This document shows, one piece after another, positions 11,527 to 20,365 of a DNA stretch of 64,000 bases. Origin of the DNA: Azorinus chamasolen (lineage: Eukaryota > Mollusca > Bivalvia > Cardiida > Solecurtidae); assembly GCA_963576725.1 (NCBI GenBank), contig OY755244.1, positions 31,903,876 to 31,967,875 of the forward strand, given 5' to 3'. A program made the translations under genes and the position numbers. Numbering within the stretch: the stretch's first letter is position 1; each line of letters begins with the position of its first letter. The notes beneath the pieces were generated by a model. The model made no database searches and was not told the DNA's origin. It worked only from the letters and a program-made list of their open reading frames with translations.

Positions 11527-12607
11527 CTGAAAAAGTGAATTCATTTTTTGAAGTCTCTGTTATGGGTCTATATTATATGCAAATGCATTAAAAGACGTTA
11601 TCTATGGAATTAAATGGGTAAATACGCCCTCATTGTTTTGAATAAACATCGCAACACAGAAAAAATAAAGTAAGTAGAATAGGTCTTCATTGTCTTCCCT
11701 GCCAATAAAAATATCTACGGAGAATATCTACGGAGAACGCTATTTATTTCAGTTTATTTGATGTTTAGTTGTTTACATTCGTTTTTTGAGCACACACCCA
11801 GTCCCGTTATCATGTCATGAAGCCAACCAGTCATATCATGCACTACATTTGCCCGTTAAGGGTAAATCAATGAACACAGTAACAGGATAAGCCAGAACTC
11901 GTTCCCTCATATAGTTGATAAAAGTAAAAAAAAAATGAGTGATGCAGGAAACACCACATACAGAGCAAACAGCCACCCAAACAGCAACACAAGGAAACAG
12001 CAAATGTACATAACTATAAAAACATAAAGAGACGCACAAAGACAAAACAAACATACAATAGGCGGAAGATGGAAGTACCGCCTTGGTCAGTGACAAAAGT
12101 TACTGGGGGGGGGGTTAAACCGGTTTTTGGGCGCCCAACCTTACACATATTCCATCCCCACCCTAAAAGTACAAAAATGAGTCATGCAGGAAACACCACA
12201 TACAGAACAAACACTCGCCCGAACAGCAACACAAGGAAACAGCAAATGTACATAAGTAGAAAAAACAGCAAGAGACGCATAAAGACAAAACAAACATACA
12301 ATAGGAGGAAGATGGAAGTACCGCCTTGGAACGGTCAGTGACAAAAGTCACTGGGGGGTTAAACCGGTTTATGGGCGCCCAACCTCACACTTATTCCATC
12401 CCCATCCTAAAAGACAGTGTAAATAAACGTATCCCCTCTCCGACTAATCTACAACAACCGCGACAGCAAATACAGTGGTAAAGTGTATGTATAACGAAAA
12501 AACAGTTAAGTGAACAAACTGTATCCACCTATCGCTAGTGTACTCAATGATTGAGCTGCAAACAGAGTAACTGTAGAAAAGTAATAAAGGGTACGACAAA
12601 AATGAAA

Positions 12608-12672
12608 TAGTACAGATATCCGACGTTCTCCTTCCATTTCTGGATTTAAGAGGTCGCCTTCATAGAGTACTA
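12608..12672 (-). promoter_or_regulatory. SECIS-like hairpin, Naiad B
   Basis: Same sequence and pairing as 78-142 (TAGTAC/GTACTA base stem, ATGA, apical TTAAA, 3' GA). The RT frame upstream of the stop has been replaced by a second element copy, so this one no longer serves a reading frame. Confidence 0.55.
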
Positions 12673-12882
12673 AACCTTTCTAAAAGACAAACAGTGTAAA
12701 TAAACGTATCCCCTCTCCGACTAAACTACAACAACCGCGATGGCAAATACAGTGGTAAAGTGCATGTATAACGAAAACATTTAAGTGAACAAACTGTATC
12801 CACCTATCGCTAGTGTACTCAATGATTGAGTTGCAAACAGAGTAACTGTAGAAAAGTAATAAAGGGTACGACAAAAATGAAA

Positions 12883-12947
12883 TAGTACAGATAACCGACG
12901 TTCTCCTTCCATTTCTGGATTTAAGAGGTCGACTTAATAGAGTACTA
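12883..12947 (-). promoter_or_regulatory. Degenerate SECIS-like hairpin, Naiad B
   Basis: Counterpart of the other hairpins, but the quartet reads ATTA instead of ATGA and a helix base has changed (AGTCGACC). It should not support selenocysteine insertion, consistent with a dead copy. Confidence 0.5.
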
Positions 12948-13257
12948 AACCTTTATTGTCGGCGTACATGCAAAGAGGCCAGCGTGATTGCCAACTGTAA
13001 AAGGGTTGACAACAAAACATGCAGTATGTTGTAGTACTATAGGATCGTATCCCTTTTTAATGATTTTTTAACATATTTGATGAACAAAATTAGAAAATTG
13101 GTATGTCCAATAATTTTACGAAGTTTGTAAATCACATCACCATAAAATTCAGGATGTGAAATACCGTGTCGCAGAAGCGCCTTGAGATTACATTGGTATT
13201 TGCCAATACGTGAGAGATATCGATAGTAAAATTTAGAGAACGTTTTTCTTAGTTTAT

Positions 13258-13490
13258 AGTCCCCCAGTAGCTTATTTTGGTTGCTGGCCGTTCCAAGGCG
13301 GTACTCCTGCTTTCAGCCTACGGTCAATTTTGTTGTTTAATATGCTTAATGTTTAATGTTTTTCGTCTGGATATGCGTCCTGTTATGTTTTGTCTTGTGG
13401 CTTTACCGTTTCTTGTTTGATGGTGTTTGGTGTGGTGTCATTTCGTGTGTGGCTCTCCCTGTTTGACTATTGTTCCATATATCTATATCC
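13258..13490 (+). mobile_element. Pseudo-LTR-like insert of a third Naiad variant
   Basis: Interrupts the RT sequence that stops at 13258 and resumes at 13490. It contains GGCCGTTCCAAGGCGGTACT like other pseudo-LTRs but differs beyond it (CCCCAGTAGCTTATTTTGGT). Orientation is opposite to the host copy. Confidence 0.65.
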
Positions 13491-14340
13491 TTGCTTAAGC
13501 AGCTTTTCAGTTAAAAAGAGATTTCGACTGTTAAAATCGTCAATAGACGAACAAGCTCTAGCAAAACGAATAAGTTGAGATATATAAAACCCCGTAAGAT
13601 GGGGCACGGGGAACATCTCCGTCAAGATGAGGGAAATTTACAATATTAAAATCAAAATCATCTCTTTTGCCATATATTTTAGAAGAAATCATTCCATTAT
13701 CAATTTTAAGGTCTAGATCAAGAAAAACTGCATACTTGTCGGACGGGTTAGCTTTATTCAATTTGAGTTCTTTAGGATAAATTGTGGGCGCCCATAAACC
13801 GGTTTAAACCCCCGGTGACTTTGTCACTGACCGTTCCAAGGCGGTACTCCCATCTTCCTCCTATTGAATGTTTGTTTTGTCTTTGTGCGTCTCTTGTTGT
13901 TTTTTCTACCCATGTACATTTGCTGTTTCCTTGTGTTGCTGTTCGGGCGAGTGTTTGTTCTGTATGTGGTATTTCCTGCATGACTCATTTTTGTACTTTT
14001 GGAATCAGAGCATCAAAGAAAGGGTTATCTAAGTTAAAAATATCATCCAAATATCTTCTTGTGATTGTGGATTCAAACGTAACATGAAATCTCCCTCATA
14101 GCAGTACAAAAACAAATCTGCGACAAGTGGTACACAATTCGTACCCATAGGAATACCAATTACCTGACGGTATATAGCATTCCCATAACGTACAAATATG
14201 TTATCCAAAAGAAAGGGTAGTGATTCTGAGCAAGTCCAATTGGTGTAATAGTTCATTTGCTCGTCAGTAAAGAAAGCTTTTTCAGCATTACATGCCATTA
14301 ATGATGTTTTTCCCGGGCAAATACTTTCTGGATTAAGTTA
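13490..14340 (-). mobile_element. Naiad B RT core, split by a nested pseudo-LTR
   Basis: Minus-strand RT pieces: 14298-14029 has GIPMGTNCVPLVADLFLYCY (motif B) after FLLDNIFVRYGNAIYRQVI, and 13761-13558 has FLDLDLKIDNGM and IVNFPHLDGDVPRAPSYG. Between them, 13783-14002 is a solo pseudo-LTR in plus orientation (GGGCGCCCATAAACCGGTTT to CATGACTCATTTTTGTAC). The two parts were one element before that insertion. Confidence 0.8.
13783..14002 (+). mobile_element. Solo Naiad B pseudo-LTR fragment nested in RT
   Basis: A 220-base unit matching 10535-10740 and 16264-16475. It starts at GGGCGCCCATAAACCGG and ends at ACTCATTTTTGTACTTTTG. RT homology stops on its left and resumes on its right. Confidence 0.8.
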
Positions 14341-14863
14341 GTAATGGAAAAGTAGTAAAGTCAAGCAGGCAAAGCCACATACAAGACGCATCCACCACTA
14401 AAAAACCGATAGACAGCATGACACACATACATACACAACCACACACCCAAACGCACACTCACACACGAGATGAACACAGAAAACACCAACAGACACACAA
14501 GAACCAGAGACAAACACTCCACACATGAACAAAATCACAAGCACAAAGACGCAAGGCAAACAAAAGGAAGGGTGACAAAGAGAGTACCGCCTTGGCACGG
14601 TCAGTAGCAAAAACACCACTGGGGGTTTAAACCGGTTTACGGACGTCCTAACCTCACACTTCTCTCAAAGTCACCCTAGCTTTACAAATAGTGTAAATAA
14701 AGGTATCCCCGCCGGACTTACCCACAACATAGACGACGGTGAACACAGGACAACATGTAAAACATAGCATAATAACTGTGACAATCCGTCAAATATGTAC
14801 TCAATGGCTTTGCTGAAGCCAGAGTACCTGCAGGTAAGCCGTTAAGGGCACGCCAGGTAAAAA

Positions 14864-14930
14864 GTAATACATGCGTCTGGTAAGCTCATCCCGTATCCGA
14901 GTTAAAGAGTATACCATCATAGAGTACTAC
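14864..14930 (-). promoter_or_regulatory. SECIS-like hairpin, Naiad A copy 1
   Basis: GTAGTAC, holding the TAG stop, pairs with GTATTAC at 14864-14870 with one G-U pair. ATGA is at 14917-14920. Arm TGGTATACTC faces GAGCTTACCA with eight of ten pairs. The apical loop begins TTTAA. Confidence 0.6.
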
Positions 14931-16081
14931 CCTCGGTCTGTCATCGCGCAAGCAAAGAGGGAAGCGTAGCTACAGACTGTAAAGGGGTCGATAACCAAAC
15001 ATGCAGTGCGTTGCAATATAATAGGATCATAACCTTTCTTCTTAAATGCTTTAATGCATTTTATAAACAAATCATGAAAATGGATATGACCCCGAATTTT
15101 CCTAAGTTTGTAGATAACATCCCCATAAAAGTCTGGTTGAGAAATGCCTTGTTGCAGTAACGTCCGTAGATTGCAATTATATTTACTAATGAGTGGTAAA
15201 TTTCGATAATAAAATTTAGAAAACGTTTTCCGAAGTTTGTGATATCTGTAACCTTGCTTAAGAAGTTTATCAGTTATAACTAAATTACGACTGTTAAAAT
15301 CTTCAAGCAAAGAACAGGCTCCAGCAAACCGAATAAGTTGAGAAATATAAACCCCATAAGATGTAGAACGGGGCACATTTCCATCTAGAAAAGGATAATT
15401 AACAATTCTAAAATTAAAATCTTCTCTTTTATCGTATATTTTGGACGAAACTTTATCATTTGTAATTGAAATATTCAAATCTAAAAATGAAGCTATAATG
15501 TCAGATTGATTCGCTTTGTTTAAAGACAGTTTTTTTGGGTAAATTGAAGAAATCATAGTATCAAAATAAGGATTATCTAAATTCAAAATATCGTCTAAAT
15601 ACCTTGAAGTTTTATTAAAAGCATAAACAATATCGGTCTGTGTATCAGTTTTTAAGCTAAACATAAAATCCCTCTCATAGCAATACAAAAAAAACCTGCA
15701 ACAAGAGGGGCACAATTTGTACCCATGGGTATACCAACAACTTGACGATATATGGTACCCCCATAACGCACAAATATATTATCTAAAAGAAAGGTAAGAT
15801 ATCTACAAACATCAAGGCAAGTCCACATTGTGTAATGTTCAACTTCTGAATTCGAAAAGAATGAACGTTGAACATTACAAGCAATGAACATTTTGTTTTC
15901 TCTGGCAAAGGTTTTTTCTATTAATTTAATCATTTTATCCTTTATAAGATGGTGAGGTAGAGTAGTATAGAGTGTAGAGAAATCATAAGACTCAGTGAAG
16001 AAATGTTATACTGTTCATTTTCAAGTTTCGTTAAAACATCATTTGAATTTTTTATGGACCAAAAAACATTAATACCAGAAC

Positions 16082-16478
16082 TGCAGCTCAATCATTGGGT
16101 GCACTGGCGATGGGTGGGTGCGGTGTGTTCGGTTGGGTGTTTTTTCGTTGTGCATGCACTTTGCCGCTGTGTTTGCTGTCGCGGTTGTTGTGGGTTGGTC
16201 GGGGGGGATGCGTTTGTTTGCACTGTTTGTCTTTTAGGATGGGGATGGAATAAGGGTGAGGTTGGGCGCCCATAAACCGGTTTGGACCCCCGGTGACTTT
16301 TGTCACTGACCGTTCCAAGGCGGTACTTCCATCTTCCTCCTATTGTATGTTTGTTTTGTCTTTGTGCGTCTCTTGTTGTTTTTTCTACCCATGTATATTT
16401 GCTGTTTCCTTGTGTTGCTGTTCGGGCGAGTGTTTGTTCTGTATGTGGTATTTCCTGCATGACTCATTTCTGTACTTT
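16082..16478 (+). mobile_element. Naiad B pseudo-LTR with 3' UTR fragment nested in Naiad A copy 1
   Basis: From CTGCAGCTCAATCATTGGGT through CATAAACCGGTTTGGACCCC to CATGACTCATTTCTGTACTT, the sequence is subfamily B. On both sides it is subfamily A (AATACCAGAA to the left, TTCATATATGTTATCAC to the right), which are adjacent in copy 2 at 21530-21555. This dates subfamily B activity after this A insertion. Confidence 0.85.
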
Positions 16479-16624
16479 CATATATGTTATCACAGTAACG
16501 TTTTACATGTTCTTTGATCGTAGTAAGACAGGACGTCAAAAGTTTAGATATTTTAGTAGTGGTACAACAAGTTTATCTTTAATTAAATTATAAGGAAGAG
16601 TTGTGTACAAATAGTTCACGCTGT

Positions 16625-16700
16625 TGCAAACAGAGCCGATCCAGATCAGATGACTCTGTAGGAGTTGTCTGATCATGGTCTGCTCTGTTTGCTTTTGAAA
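16625..16700. repeat. Hairpin MITE (AAACAGAG...CTGATC family)
   Basis: Imperfect palindrome GTTGCAAACAGAGCCGATCC facing GGTCTGCTCTGTTTGC. Flanks to about 16830 share CATGAATATTCAGCAGGGAA with full elements. Confidence 0.75.
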
Positions 16701-16981
16701 TCATAATTGATCTGGCTCTAGTTTCTACCAATACTAAAACCTGCTGCGTACATAGGCCATTATAAATTTCGGCTAATAAATATCCATCATGTCAATATTT
16801 CTTCCATGAATATTCAGCAGGGAAATGATAAATACACGTGCCATATGGTGAGATCTTTATTGTTTTGCGTTCGCTCTTTGAACATTTGTCCTTCTACACG
16901 TCTTTGTAAAAGAAAATAAGTGAACCATGCATTACTTCAATTACTTGATCATCTCTGTCCATACTAACACTTGTTACTTAC

Positions 16982-17797
16982 CAAACAATGGTCCGGTTGT
17001 ACTTGCAGTTACACCAGATATTGTAATCATTAGGCCAAACGCTGTTTCGTACGCGTCTCTACTAGCACAGTACAGAAGTGCAACAGAGCCGCCGGATATT
17101 ATACCACCCATTGAAATTCCAACCAAACCGCTTCCGACATACATTACTGAAATTTCAGACGCTTTAAAAATCACCAGTAGTCCGGCACAACCAAGTACTG
17201 AACTTAAAATTGATGTTGTCATCGGATGCACGCCCTTTTTTAACTGAAATAGCACTGGAAGTAGTCGTCCGATAATGCTACATGCATTTAACACAGTAAA
17301 CGAGTCAAGGCCTTCTTTAGAAGAAAAGCCTTTGGTCGCAAATATGTCTAAAATTACAACAAGAAAGCCAGCTAAAGAGCCAATTGTTATTCCAGTAGCC
17401 ACAACAGTAACACTCAAATTAATGTCCATCATGCGGGATATGACATTTTTTATATTTGAAGATAATCTTGCGAAACGAGCATGGATGGTTTCGACTTCGT
17501 CTAGTCTTACATCCACGTCTTCAAGTTGTATACTGTTTTCCAATTTAACATTGACATGTAGATTGTGGTGAATCACCAATGTCACAGCAATGTTGTTCAA
17601 ATTCAAGCCGCCAAACAGTAATAATGTCCCATTGATTCCATACTTTTGTAACAAAAAGTCCATCAGAAATGGATAGGCTGATATTCCTATTCCTATTGCA
17701 CAATTGTGTATGGCTACCGCGGCATCAGCTCCCTTGTTATCAAATGCGTGAGCTACAGCAGCTGAACTTAAAACATGCACAATAGACGTTCCAATAC
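16982..17797 (-). CDS. SLC16/monocarboxylate-transporter-like protein, main exon (exon 3 in view)
   Basis: This is the bulk of a major facilitator superfamily transporter that is expected to move small monocarboxylates or related solutes across a plasma membrane; the substrate cannot be deduced. The exon opens after a TCATTTTAG acceptor and encodes 271 full codons: GIGTSIVHVLSSAAVAHAF (the TM3-4 region of MCTs), GISAYPFLMDFLLQKYG (TM5), GTLLLFGGLNLNNIAVTLV (TM6), a hydrophilic cytoplasmic loop of about 60 residues, then five more helices ending in GVTASTTGPLFG. It closes with G-GTAAGTAA, phase 1. The MCT signature around TM4-5 is only partly kept (HAFDNKGADAAVAIHNCAIG). With the exons at 25937-26097, 19267-19410 and 11402-11526 it gives about 414 residues; only the N-terminal exon with the DGGWGW-type motif is missing from view. 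It could instead be an orphan MCT-like family member. Confidence 0.9.
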
Positions 17798-18143
17798 CTA
17801 AAATGATAAAATCTGAATTGAGACACAATTGAGGCATAATAAGATATTAACGTTTAGCAGGACCAAATTCATATGCAGAAAGCACCTTGTGAATTATTTT
17901 TACCAATCTCCATTTCTAGTATAAACGTACAAGGGTATTAAACACTTCTGATTCTGACTAGAGACCGAGATAATCGGTGTCTCATCTTGATCCAAACTGT
18001 CTGTAAATGTAATACCGTATTCACCTGTAGAGTGTTAAAGATTAAAAATAAACAGCATCTAACACGAAATATAACGTTGGAAAAATATTTCGAAGCTATT
18101 CACCCCCTATTTATCCCCCACACACATACTCAATACAGCCCCC

Positions 18144-18147
<4 letters not shown>

Positions 18148-18182
<35 letters not shown>
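18148..18182. repeat. (CA)n microsatellite
   Basis: About 18 CA units in the second intron of the SLC16-like gene. Confidence 0.95.
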
Positions 18183-18185
<3 letters not shown>

Positions 18186-18448
18186 CTGACGTGTTAATAA
18201 GAAACATAATCTAAACAACAGGAACAAATAAATTGATTGTTGCTTTTGAATAGGAAATGTAACGTATACGAGAAGCTGCTTTTGGTTGTAAGGCGTGTCT
18301 GTTCCAATAGGACATACAGATCACCAACACGAAATACGGTCTTATTTGCATCGACATACTATAGACATCACAACATTGAATATTCAGAGACCAACGATTA
18401 AAATATTATTTAGCACGTTAAAGATATTTTAATACTATCGGTAGGAAA

Positions 18449-18565
18449 TCATCACTTGGTGTTTCAGTGGTACTGCAATCATCACTTGGTGTTTCAGTGG
18501 TACTGCAATCGTCACTTAGTGGTACATCGGTACAGTAATCGTTGCTTGGTGTTTTAGTGGCATAG
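18449..18565. repeat. 30-base tandem repeat, four units
   Basis: Units of the form ATCATCACTTGGTGTTTCAG plus TGGTACTGCA. The first two are identical and the last two diverged (ATCGTTGCTTGGTGTTTTAG). Confidence 0.8.
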
Positions 18566-18734
18566 CTTATAACATATTTTATCAGTAAGCGATTGCTCGA
18601 TGTATGTGCGTGCGTGCACGCATTATAAAATGAAGTACGAAATACAAAAACAAAGTAACAATTGATAAATACGATTGAAGACTTGATTTATATAGATTAT
18701 ACTGGAAATAAAAGCTTATGTTGGTACTTGATTC

Positions 18735-18930
18735 GGTGATTTTAACCCTTTACGCCATGAAAACGCCTTTCTATACCTTTGCAAACAGTAGACTAAGATC
18801 AGACGGCTGTTGTGGAAGCCGTCTGATCAAAGTCTGCTCCGTTTGCTTATGTTATGATACAGATGATTCAACAGTATGGCAAATGCCAAATATTCCCGTG
18901 GCCATGTCCTATAATAAGAATTAACCAAAA
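18735..18930. repeat. Hairpin MITE with TTAACCCTTT end
   Basis: TTTTAACCCTTTACGCCATG opens the element. The palindrome GATCAGACGGCTGTTGTGG / AAGCCGTCTGATC lies at 18795-18832. Confidence 0.8.
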
Positions 18931-19266
18931 TATTCACGGTGTCTTTATTTCTTACATGAATGTTCATGGGGTAAATGGTCAATACATGTACCATGATTTA
19001 TCGTTAATATAATCTTTTAGTAGCCAACACACATGACAATTTCACAAATGTTCTTTTCATATATGTTTAACTCTTTGAATGCGGGAACTGAGTGAACTGG
19101 CATTTATTGTTAAACCATAACAGACCGTTCCACCATGAACATTCAGCATTGAAACGGTTAAAAATGGTTGAAAATATGCCAATCCGATCAAAAGACAACA
19201 ACACATTATTGACACTGGTATTGTAAATATCAAATGACTAAAAGAATAGCATTATGTCATATTTAC

Positions 19267-19410
19267 CTGACAATATTCCAATACAGAAAATTAGTTGGTA
19301 CAAAGACTTCGCAAAGTATGACGTGATGTATCCTAATGGGACAAGAAAAGAGCCGACAAACATCACTTTAGACAATCCAAACTTTCTGCTCAGAATCCCC
19401 CAGATGATAG
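19267..19410 (-). CDS. SLC16-like transporter, exon 2 in view
   Basis: A 144-base exon from CTAATTTCAG acceptor to a TCAG-GTAAAT donor, phase 1 at both ends. Joined to the previous exon it reads LCTAIIWGILSRKFGLSK, then VMFVGSFLVPLGYITSYFA and KSLYQLIFCIGILSG. This is the TM2 end, the D/SRxFG loop between TM2 and TM3, and TM3 to TM4 start of MFS/MCT proteins. A second possible acceptor 13 bases upstream (19423) breaks the frame, so 19410 was chosen. Confidence 0.88.
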
Positions 19411-19545
19411 CTGAAATTAGAAGCTGAAGATGATAGCTAAAGGTTTAACACATAAATGCCAATACATGGGCCATAGGCAAAGTGTGTAGACCAAGATCAG
19501 ATCCCTTTTATCAGGGTCTGCACTGTTTGTCAAACCAATCAATAT

Positions 19546-19712
19546 AGGGTTAACCCTACTGTAATTTGAAATTTGCGACGGTATATGAGGTTTTTAACGG
19601 TCGCAAATTATTTTAATGGCGACGCAGAAGGCGGAGCCATTAAAATAATTTAAGACCGTTAAAAACCTCATATACCGTCGCAAATTTTAAATTACAGTAG
19701 GATTAACCCTAT
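19546..19712. repeat. Near-perfect hairpin with GGTTAACCCTACTGTAA ends
   Basis: Left arm TTTGCGACGGTATATGAGG, right arm CCTCATATACCGTCGCAAA, with an inner arm AATTATTTTAATGGC/GCCATTAAAATAATT and a loop of about 14 bases. Related by motif TTTGCGAC to the hairpin at 26936-27106. Confidence 0.9.
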
Positions 19713-19767
19713 TCTAACGCAATCTTAACATGAAAAACGACAAATTGTTAAGCCGATTTTAACTCAA

Positions 19768-19869
19768 TGGAAAAGTAGTAAAGTCAAGCAGGCAAAGCCA
19801 CATACAAGACGCAACCACCACCAAAACACCGATAGACAGCATGACACACACACACAACCACACACCCAA

Positions 19870-19903
<34 letters not shown>

Positions 19904-20216
19904 AATGAACACAGAAAACACCAAAAGACACACAAGAACCAGAGACAAACGTTCCACATATGAACAAAATCACAAGCACAAAGACGCAAGGCAAACAAAA
20001 GGAAGGGTGACAAAGAGAGTACCGCCTTGGCACGGTCAGTAGCAAAAACACCACTGGGGGTTTAAACCGGTTTACGGACGTCCTAACCTCACACTTCTCT
20101 CAAAGTCACCCTAGCTTTACAAGTATTGTAAATAAAGGTATCCCCGCTGGACTTACCCACAACATAGACGACGGTGAACACAGGACAACATGTAAAACAT
20201 AGCATAATAACTGTGA
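19768..20216 (-). repeat. 3' pseudo-LTR of Naiad A copy 2
   Basis: Direct repeat of 23981-24411 and of 14343-14770. Includes a variable CA tract (19841-19902) and the conserved TTTAAACCGGTTTACGGACG palindrome. Confidence 0.88.
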
Positions 20217-20298
20217 CAATCCGTCAAATATGTACTCAATGACTTTGCTGAAGTCAGAGCACCTGCAGGTAAGCCGTTAAGGGCACGACAGGGAAAAA

Positions 20299-20365
20299 GT
20301 AATACATGAGTCTGGTATGCTCATCCTGTATCCAAGTTTAAGAGTATACCATCATAGAGTACTAC
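20299..20365 (-). promoter_or_regulatory. SECIS-like element, Naiad A copy 2
   Basis: On the minus strand GTAGTAC (20365-20359, containing the TAG stop) pairs with GTATTAC (20305-20299), one G-U. An internal loop TCT/CTCAT follows, then the quartet ATGA (20355-20352) facing GA, a ten-position helix TGGTATACTC/GAGCATACCA with nine pairs, and an apical loop starting TTAAA. These are the defining parts of a eukaryotic SECIS, which recruits SBP2 and redirects UGA to selenocysteine. It is read by eye; no energy was computed. Confidence 0.7.

Larger units (their letters stand above)
11935..13258 (-). mobile_element. Compound Naiad B array: two pseudo-LTRs and two 3' ends in tandem
   Basis: Minus-strand pseudo-LTR units occur at about 11935-12165 and 12170-12420 (shared ATGAGT.ATGCAGGAAACACC and TAAACCGGTTTATGGGCGCC). 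A 3' UTR follows (12420-12680), broken at the RT stop, then a second 3' UTR and RT C-terminus (12680-13258). Tandem partial copies of this sort are characteristic of Penelope-like elements. The RT part carries GDVIYKLRKIIGHTNF and runs 5' to about 13258, where another repeat interrupts it. All lie within the last SLC16 intron, in the same orientation as the gene. Confidence 0.8.
14343..16573 (-). mobile_element. Naiad subfamily A copy 1 (5'-truncated, with nested insert)
   Basis: The 3' pseudo-LTR is 14343-14770 and the 3' UTR 14771-14926. The RT frame then runs minus from about 15933 to 14927: FLLDNIFVRYGGTIYRQVV, GIPMGTNCAPLVAG, a frameshift at an A-run near 15690, then SRYLDDILNL (catalytic YLDD) and the shared C-terminus ending at TAG. 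At about 16082 the element is interrupted by a Naiad B pseudo-LTR and resumes at 16478-16573 (sequence matching 21540-21640) before truncation. The cysteine lost to TAG in copy 2 (20749-20751) is TGT here (FAGACSLLEDFN). Confidence 0.85.
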
